DNA of 64,000 bases from Nephrocerus scutellatus (lineage: Eukaryota > Arthropoda > Insecta > Diptera > Pipunculidae): the NCBI GenBank assembly GCA_947095585.1, contig OX352763.1:115547908-115611907 (forward strand), given 5' to 3'. The notes below the pieces were generated by a model. The model worked only from the letters and a program-made list of their open reading frames with translations, was not told the DNA's origin and did no database searches. Of this stretch, positions 57,701 through 64,000 are shown piece by piece. The position numbers and the translations under genes were made by a program. The number at the start of each line of letters is the position of its first letter. Position 1 is the first letter of the stretch.

Positions 57701-60700
57701 ATCATCTCAAGACCACTCCATCAATACCCCCTCAAACCCCCCTTAATATTCCCTTAAGAACACCTCAAAACACTCTCAAGACCACCTAAAGGCCCCCTCA
57801 AGACTCCAATCACGACCCTCTAAAAATCCCCTCAAGACCACATCAAGACCGCCTCAAAACCTTCTTAAGACCCACTCAAGACTCTACTTATGACCTCTCA
57901 AAACCCCTCAAGAATCCCTCAACACTACCTAAAGACCTCCTCAAGACCCCACTAAAGATCCTCACTCGAAACCTCCTCAAGACCCTCTCAAACTCCCTCA
58001 AGTCCTATTTTAAACCTCATTAAGACCCCTACAAAATCCTCTTAAAACTCTACTCAAGACACTTCAAAAATATCCTCAAGATCCCCTCAAGACAACTTTA
58101 AGACCCCCTCAAGACCCCACTAAAGATCATCACAAGACCACCTCAAGACTACATAGACTCCCTCAAGATCACCTCAAGACCCCGTTAAGACCACGTTACT
58201 ACCCCCATATACTCCCTCAAGACACCCTCAAACACCTTTAAGGTTCCCTTAAGATTCCCTCAAAACACTCTCAAGACCACCTAAAAACCCCCTTAAGGTT
58301 CCACTCACGACCCTCTTAACATCCTCTCAAGACCACCTAAAGACTCCCTCAAGACCCACTAAATATCCTAAAAAACACCCTCGAGACCCCCTCCAGGCTA
58401 CTTTAAGACTCACTCAATATCCTCTTAAGACACCACTTACGCCTCTCTCAGAAGCCCCACAAGCTCTCCTCAAGACCACCTAAGCGCCCCACTAAAGACT
58501 AACTCAAGTTTTCCCTCAAACCACCCTTAAGACCCCGTTAGGTGCCCCGTTAGGACTCCTACGAACCCTTTAAGACCACCCCTTAGATTCCCTTAAGACC
58601 CCTCTCCCTCTCCCTCTCAAACCTTCATAAACCCCACTCAAGATTCCCTTAAGACTCCCACAAAACCCCCGTAAAGACCCTCTTAAGCCCCCATTGAGAA
58701 AACCCTAGTGACAAATGATGGGAGTTGAGGTTCCGGATGATAAGCTGCCAGGGTCGGCTTCTTCTTCGCCCAGGCACTAATACTGAACGAACTGAGTCCT
58801 TTAATGTTAGATCTCACCAAGGTGGCGTTGGTACTACGAGAGTTGGTTCCGCTCACAGATGAGGTTGATCTCCTTGGAGGTAAGCTGTGTCTGGGCCAAC
58901 TTTTGGTTAAGGACCCAGTTTCGTTCTCGGCTTGATCTGGCTGGTGGTTTACTACCCAAATGCGGGTAGAGCGTTAGCATTGGTAACATCAGAGGAAGGC
59001 CTGGTGCTACCAAGATCTTTGGTACATCAGTGCCCGACCTGATGTTACCGGTGTGATGATGCGTTCATTGTGTAGTTGCACATCTCAACCGATTGTCGTG
59101 AACCAAAGATGGGTAAGGATTGAAGATAGGTCCTGCTCTAACCAATGAGTTATTACTTGCATATCTGTCTAAGCATTTAGAGCGCAACGAGTATTGCCGT
59201 TGAATTCAAGAAGAGGTGACATGCAACTGGCTATTTCTCTTGAGCACAGCTGGTGGAAGGCGATTAGAGGATTATTTGCAAAAAAAAGAAAAGCGTTGCT
59301 AGAACTACTACCGATAAGAATTTTGACTCCGAAACGCGAGCAAATTGTTTTTAGTTGTTTTGGTTTGTCTGCCTCTTCGAGTAGCTGGCAGATCTCTTCT
59401 ATTGGTCTGGAGGAAAACTCATTGCGAAATGCTTCACTTTTCCGTTTTTTTGTTGTTAATTCAAGGAATGTGTAAGTAAATAGTTTGCTGATTGCAGGAA
59501 CTATTGCAAAACTGAAAGAGCAGCCTAGAGTCTATAAATCCCTGTCCCTGTCCCAAAGTTATTTGTTTGACAACGATTGCGATCGTCGTTTATCGTTCGT
59601 CGGTCCGGTTTATCTTACTTACGAATTGCAACATCGAATCCTTGGAATTTAATCGGCTGCGCATAATTGACCATTGACGATAGCCACGGATGGACATTTG
59701 TCGTTGATCCACTGTAGTTGGCTGGTTGTTCACCACCCTCTCCGGGTGGTGCACCATCCGCGCCAGGTGCAGCACCTTCAGCTCCGGGCGCCGGCTCTGC
59801 TGCTGGCGGTGGTTCAACTGGTGGGGGTTTTGCTGCACTAGCATCTTCGCTTGGCTCATCAGCTATTGTCAGTTCGCCTTTCAGCCAGAGTTCAAGTTCG
59901 ATTTTTTCGACTTCCGGCTTCATTCGTTTGTTTTTAATTAGAATTTTTCGCTTAAGTGCTGAAGGCGGTGGGAGCGGTTTTCCGGGTTCCAGCTAAAGAG
60001 AAAAATTTGTTTTTTTTGTTGTTGTTGTAAAAAAGAATACAAAGTATGTTGTTAGAAGGAACCTACTGGATGATCCGGCAGAGCTTCTTTAAGTAACGTT
60101 TCGCCAAAGAACTCATCACAGTATTTAGCCAACTTGTATTGCTGGGCACGATTGCAGTGATTCTCGAACGAGAGCACTACCGGACAATCGGAAGCAACAA
60201 AAGCACAATCGGCAATGGCTTGAATGCAATCCTGAAAATCAACCAACCACAATGACAAATGCCGGACGAATGATATGCCAACTCTTTACCTTGAATATAA
60301 TTTCAGTACACATTGCCATACCGTGAGTGACAATTGGTTCTTCGTCTTCACCTTTGCCATTCCAACAATCCAATTCGACACACCTGCAAAACGGGTTAAT
60401 CATCGAAATTCGTATCTTCTGTCTATTACTACTCACCTGCATCCGGCCAACATAGTTTGCCGATACATTTCTACGGTACTTTTACCACCAAATTGTCGAC
60501 CCGACAAATAGGTATTATGCGAGGAATTAATATAGTAATGGGATAGCGGTTGATCCATATCCATGTACACTTCCAGACGATCCAAGAACACTGGTGCATT
60601 CTCGTCAGACATGAGGTATCGCTTTAGGCCATCCAGTGACATTTGAACTATCAAAGTAATATGGGTGGGTGTAAAGTAAAAGGAGAGTTTGTATTCTTGG

Positions 60701-60877
60701 GCACACTTACGATTCTTTCTCTTCTCCTCGTCTAGTTCGTAGGCGTTGATGATTTCCGTACAACGTTTCTCCTCGTACAGTGGAAATAGAATTTCATTCA
60801 TACGGGGATCTCGTTGCTTCTCGTTCATGAATTGTATAAATTGATTTAAGTTAATGACGTCAGACTTTCCCTTGGTA
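51743..60877 (-). CDS. norpA: Phospholipase C-beta NORPA, C-terminal 861 residues
   Basis: Ten minus-strand exons: 60877-60711, 60647-60437, 60383-60290, 60231-60067, 59992-59623, 56691-55632, 55463-55260, 55162-55006, 52546-52457 and 51811-51743 (stop). All have GT/AG sites and agreeing phases. The enzyme splits PIP2 into IP3 and diacylglycerol in photoreceptor rhabdomeres, driven by Gq. Seen in order: end of the EF-hand region ([20 protein letters not shown]); X domain with catalytic His in INSSHNTY and VTHGMAMC and metal ligands in VELDCWNG and SFENHC; a Pro/Ala/Gly-rich X-Y linker; Y domain ([18 protein letters not shown]); C2 domain ([15 protein letters not shown]); and a long charged coiled coil ending SEFFA, a likely INAD-PDZ ligand. 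Identity with fly norpA is obvious by eye. About 235 N-terminal residues lie outside the window. LINEs fill introns at 52547-55005 and 56692-59622. Confidence 0.96.
51812..52396. other. Last norpA intron
   Basis: The intron between the final two coding exons. It holds an ATC microsatellite at about 52286-52313. Nothing else recognised. Confidence 0.6.
52397..52456 (-). CDS. norpA: norpA retained-intron alternative C-terminus
   Basis: If the donor AAG|GTAGTA at 52457/52456 is not used, the frame runs on for 19 residues and a stop, ending [17 protein letters not shown]. The last four, ETVL, fit a class I PDZ ligand, whereas the spliced form ends SEFFA. Use of this end is unproven, and the short open tail could be chance. 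Confidence 0.3.
   Translation of the reverse strand, partial: VVDDSKRDYTTVSSFETVL
52745..53240 (+). repeat. Dispersed repeat family D, copy 3
   Basis: CCCAGAACGAGCTGGGTCCT, CCTTGGTGAGATCTGACATC, TCGTTCAGAATG, then TTTGCCACTAGGATGCACC follow the order of 38445-39140. It lies in a norpA intron, just upstream of an RTE copy. Confidence 0.65.
53340..54405 (+). pseudogene. RTE-type LINE relic, endonuclease plus 3' end
   Basis: 5' UTR-like start shared with 32935, then the endonuclease: [20 protein letters not shown], [15 protein letters not shown], a [20 protein letters not shown] block, [17 protein letters not shown]. It jumps from [11 protein letters not shown] to the 3' region (a [12 protein letters not shown] block near 54260) and ends AAATATGATAATGATGATGA at about 54391-54410. 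It lies in a norpA intron. Confidence 0.75.
54412..54800 (+). pseudogene. Jockey/CR1-group LINE C-terminal fragment
   Basis: Begins [20 protein letters not shown], then [11 protein letters not shown] and [11 protein letters not shown], and continues in a second frame with a [15 protein letters not shown] block. This is the region after the RT in the group that includes 18301-21192. It abuts the RTE tail at 54405. Confidence 0.65.
56990..57245 (+). pseudogene. R1/LOA-group RT fragment
   Basis: A frame from 57058 encodes [20 protein letters not shown] and VVFIPKPG, the block just before the RT fingers in R1/LOA elements, then decays. It lies in a norpA intron next to the C-rich array. Confidence 0.5.
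57450..58690. repeat. C/A-skewed degenerate minisatellite
   Basis: More than 1.2 kb of variations on CCTCAAGACC with CCC runs and very few G on the plus strand. No exact unit. It sits inside the intron between norpA exons 59992-59623 and 56691-55632, so the norpA transcript carries the G-rich complement. The array at 1-560 is similar in the opposite orientation. Confidence 0.85.
58705..59165 (-). repeat. Dispersed repeat family D, inverted copy
   Basis: Landmarks TTCGCCCAGGCACT, TAGATCTCACCAAGGTGGCG, TCCTTGGAGGTAAGC and AAGGACCCAGTTTCGTTC are the reverse complement, in reverse order, of those in 38445-38900. It adjoins the C-rich array. Confidence 0.65.
59166..59622. other. norpA intron sequence
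   Basis: A plus-strand frame of 93 codons from 59194 has no recognisable family and is probably chance or relic sequence. Confidence 0.35.
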
Positions 60878-61059
60878 CTGCAAAGAGAAGAATTGCGTAA
60901 TGTAAGTCATCAAACGTTTATCAGTTATTTTTTTGAGAGCGTTATGAAGATGTCGGAAGCAATAGCAATACCTGAGCAGCAGTTTTTGTTGACACTGAAG
61001 ATTTTTAAAGAACCGCATTGTAAGCATATTGATAACTGATACTCACGATGACACTATAA
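60878..61059. other. norpA intron, acceptor side
   Basis: Intron sequence upstream (in the minus sense) of the exon at 60877, ending CTTCTCTTTGCAG. The remaining norpA 5' exons are not in the window. Confidence 0.6.
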
Positions 61060-63190
61060 AAATATAATAAGGCCAACGACACCCTAATCGAAATAACAAA
61101 TGTCTTTATTCCTCCAGCTACATGCTGCACATCCGGCTACCTTCCTTCTTTAGAACATCAACTAACAGATGGTAACCGCCTGATTGTTGGGGATTTCACC
61201 GCCCACCCTGCTGGCACTCTAATCTAGAGAACGATCGTCGCGGCACGCATATTTCCGAGCAAATCGATGAGTCAAACTTTGGTACCATCAATGAAGACTC
61301 ACCTACCAGGATCTGGGCCACCTGTTTCAGCGCCCCAGACATCAGCAAAGTGAGCGACACTTTATTAGCCTGTACATCCTGGAGAACAGACATAGCGTTA
61401 ACCTCCGACCGTATCCCGATCATCACACCGTGAACAAAGCCGATGACTTTGTTTTTGCGGATAAACGCCAAGGCCAAGTTTTATCAGGTTTGTCGACAGA
61501 CAATTGGAACAGTTACCACCCCCAATCCAAGGCAATTTCATGAGAAAGGATTTTCCGCCGGATCGTCATCAGAGAAGCTGCCCGTTTCATTCCAGCCGGC
61601 AGAATCCCTATACTTAGGCCTAACTTCCCAGCAGAAGCAGTCCAGCTCGCTAACGAACGTGACCGTATTCGCAGCATCAACCCCGCGAACACCAGAATCG
61701 AATTAATAAGTCACGAGATTGATCGCCTAGTCAACTAAATGGCTGGAGTACCTTCAATCTTGTGACGAAACTTTCTCAAAGAAACTTTGGTCCACCATCT
61801 AGCAGCTCTCCAACACCACCAGACGTAGAGACCTAAAAGCCATCACCTTCAACAGCACACAACAAGACTACCCCAGGAAGTGTTCCTTAATGTTCTGTCG
61901 CCAGTTTGTAAAACACCCAACGCACTGTAACCAGAGCAAGTGTACTACTCTCAGGAAATTGCACAGACTTGACCACGACAACACCTCACATATTCTACCT
62001 CCCCTTCGAAGTCGAATTAGCCATACGCAATGCAAATCCCTTCAAAGCCATTGGACCGGATGGAATCGCAACGATTATGCTCAACAGGTATCACTTACCT
62101 CATTCAAATCTTCAACCTTTCACTTAAAACATTGGATATCGCTGACCCTTGGAAAACGGGCAGAATTATTCCCCTACTCAAACCCGGCAAACAGGCAGAC
62201 CAAGGATCCTCGTATCGTCCAATTTCTCTCCTGTCTCCAACAGCGAAAATACTAAAAGCTATACTTCTTCCTCAGCTTTATATCAAACTCCAGTCAGCTG
62301 AACACCAAAACGGTGTTTCGCAAGCAGCGCAGCACAGTCCTCGCAAGGACTTAATCAACAGCGTCCCTGTGACCGCACTGTCCTTGTTGCACTGGACCTA
62401 TCTAAGGCATTCGACAACGTTGACATAGGCATCTTACTACAAGACATCCTAGAGTCACAGCTTTCCAACAGCAAGCAGCGCTGCACAGCCCTTTCGGAGA
62501 TCACAACACTCATCTCGCAAGGACTTAACCAACAGTGTCCCTGTGATCGCACAGTCCTTGTTGCACTGGACCTATCTAAGGCATTCGACAACGTTGACCT
62601 TGGCATCTTACTACAAGACATCCTAGAGTCACAGCTTTTCAACAGCACGAAATAATGGCTTACCAACTACCTTAATCTTACGTCGAATTCCGGAACAACA
62701 AATCGCTATACAGGAAAGTTAAGCAAGGCGTACCCCAAGGAGGGGTCCTCTCACCAACTCTCTTCAACCACTTAATGGCAAAACTCTCTGCACCACCTAC
62801 CGGCGTCAAATTGATATCGTACGCCAACGACTGCACCAGTCTTGCCTCAGGCAAGGACATCCCCACAATTTGAGAAGCATCAACGCCTACCTCGATATAC
62901 TAATCTACTACTTTTTTACCAGTCGAAATCCTGTCTCCAGAAAAATCGTCCGCTACACTATTCACCACCTGGAGCAAAGAAGTCAACCTGCAGCTCGACA
63001 TCTCGATACACGGCAGGACAATCGCTACAATCAAACATCCAAAGACCTTGGGAGTCACATTCGACAATCTGCTGACATTTTCCACTCATTCGGGAAACAT
63101 TAATAAACGAGTCATATCCAGAAATAAAATCCACATATCAAGCGATTGGCAGATCGGTCCTGAACTATGCGGCAGATATCTGAAGACCTT
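61060..63190 (+). pseudogene. Jockey-like LINE, decayed
   Basis: Endonuclease remains: a GDF..HP block, WHSNLENDRRGTHISEQID and a SDTLLACTSWRTDIAL block (61180-61420). Then an RT with STGITYLIQIFNLSLKTLDI, WKTGRIIPLLKPGKQADQGS, SYRPISLLSPTAKIL (62030-62260), a LVALDLSKAFDNVD block present twice because of a 174-bp tandem duplication, KQGVPQGGVLSPTLFNH (62710), SYANDC in place of the usual YADD, and an ILGVTFDNLLTFSTH-like block (63040). Many frameshifts. The catalytic Asp-Asp is damaged, so it is inactive. It is joined at about 63200 to an inverted RTE copy. Confidence 0.75.
62341..62670 (+). repeat. 174-bp tandem duplication inside the LINE
   Basis: TCGCAAGGACTTAA starts at 62341 and again at 62515, and the following sequence with GTCCTTGTTGCACTGGACCT is repeated. 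174 is 58 codons, so the duplication keeps frame and doubles the first catalytic-Asp block of the RT. Confidence 0.85.
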
Positions 63191-63204
63191 GCCTCTTACT
63201 TGGC

Positions 63205-64000
63205 TTATAACATTGGTCATAGTCAACCTTCATAGTCATGTCAGTTTATTTGGGATGCCGAATTCTGTCATGGCATTATAAAGTTCGACCCTGGCTATGC
63301 TATCATAGGCGGCTTTAAAGCCTGTAAAAAGATGGTGTAGTAAGTTTTGAAACTCTAGACATTTTTCCATCACCTGTCTTAGGGTGTAAATCTGATCAGT
63401 AATTGATTTGCCTGGGATAAAGATCAACACTGGTAAGGAACAATGATGACTTTAGCGTATGGGGCTCTCTCTTGAAGGACAGAGGAGAAAATCTTATACG
63501 CACTACTGAACCACGTTATACCACGATAATTGCTGCATTTTGTGATATCTCCTGGGGCACAGCATGCCTCTTCGCCAGTCTTCTGGCATACTTGAGCTAC
63601 TAGTTCATGAATCGCTTGGTGTATTGTGGGGCCTCCTGTTTTAATAAGCTCCGCTGGAATACCATTAGATCCCGGGGCCTTATTATTTTTGAGTCGATTT
63701 ATCGCTCTGCTTACTTCGTCTATGCTTGGTGGCGGCAGCATAGTGTGATCTTTGGTCATTGGTGGAGCCTCCAATTCCTCAGTTAGGTGGCCATTAAGCA
63801 AATCATGAATGTGCTCTTCCTATCGCTCTAAGAAGCCTTTAAGATCGGCGATCAGATTACACTCTTTGTCCTTGCAGTATGTGCAACGCGGTGTATAGTG
63901 CGTCATACCGCGGACTCCGTGGTAGAACTTTCGCGACTGGTGCGCTCCTCACTCTCTGTACTGATCTAGTTCACGGACGATATTCTCCCAGGCTTTTCAT
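63205..64000 (-). pseudogene. RTE-type LINE relic, minus strand, runs off edge
   Basis: Minus strand: linker with NGHLTEELEAPPMTKDHT, DEVSRAINRLKNNKAPGSNG and IPAELIKTGG, the NYRGITWFSSAYKIF block, then (63236-63430) a GKSITDQIYTLRQVMEKC block, FKAAYDSIARVELYNAM (the family's first catalytic Asp region) and FGIPNKLT. It is cut at about 63205 by the jockey-like LINE. The endonuclease lies beyond 64000. Confidence 0.8.

Noticed and set aside
59194..59475. 93-codon plus-strand ORF in a norpA intron
   Set aside because: No recognisable domain, no splice or promoter context, next to a repeat. Treated as chance.
60648..60710. Continuous norpA reading through a 63-bp segment
   Set aside because: The segment has no stop but is flanked by consensus splice sites with matching phase, and removing it restores the continuity expected for PLC-beta.
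1..64000. CRISPR array, operon or bacterial origin
   Set aside because: The tandem arrays lack repeat-spacer structure, and the genes have introns, so a prokaryotic system is not supported anywhere in the window.

Overview
The window looks like nuclear DNA of a higher fly, most likely a tephritid or close relative. It is AT-rich, its genes have short exons with GT/AG introns, its best gene is a dipteran norpA orthologue, and most of the rest is worn transposon DNA. Four host genes can be supported, three of them on the minus strand.

Layout: 1-5000 holds a G/T-skewed degenerate array, a dead Tc1-like transposase and small repeats. 4985-10548 holds two RTE-type LINE copies, each with a tRNA-derived SINE, and a 121-bp satellite. 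A minus-strand gene for a single-pass membrane protein ends at 7495, with a possible 102-codon stop-readthrough extension and a probable upstream exon at 13357-13777. 10.9-25 kb is LINE debris plus one LINE with an intact 963-residue endonuclease/reverse transcriptase ORF (18301-21192). 25324-31927 (minus) is a five-exon or longer gene for a MavL/DUF4804-like protein. 27-37 kb holds a deleted mariner, several MITEs, a third SINE and LINE copies. 38021-42324 (plus) is a small three-exon gene for a secreted 78-residue chitin-binding protein (peritrophin-15 type). Its second intron carries about 4 kb of LINE fragments, which hides the gene from ORF scans. 43-51 kb is a hexanucleotide higher-order satellite, foldback elements, LINE remains and a Helentron-like repeat with internal tandem units. 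51743-60877 (minus) carries the last ten coding exons of norpA, the phospholipase C-beta of fly phototransduction. The exons upstream of these, which should encode the PH region and most of the EF hands, lie beyond the right edge. 61-64 kb is more LINE sequence, upstream of these exons in a norpA intron.

The host genes share no evident pathway. norpA acts in rhabdomeric signalling, the chitin-binding protein in peritrophic matrix or cuticle, and the MavL-like protein probably in ADP-ribose chemistry. The points most worth checking are the two alternative norpA C-termini with different PDZ-ligand ends, the in-frame extension after the membrane protein's stop, the MavL-like gene with its bacterial-effector relatives, a LINE-SINE chimera hinting at the SINE's partner, and a five-copy Helentron-like family. 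All exon calls rest on reading frame, splice consensus and phase agreement. No alignment or transcript data were available.
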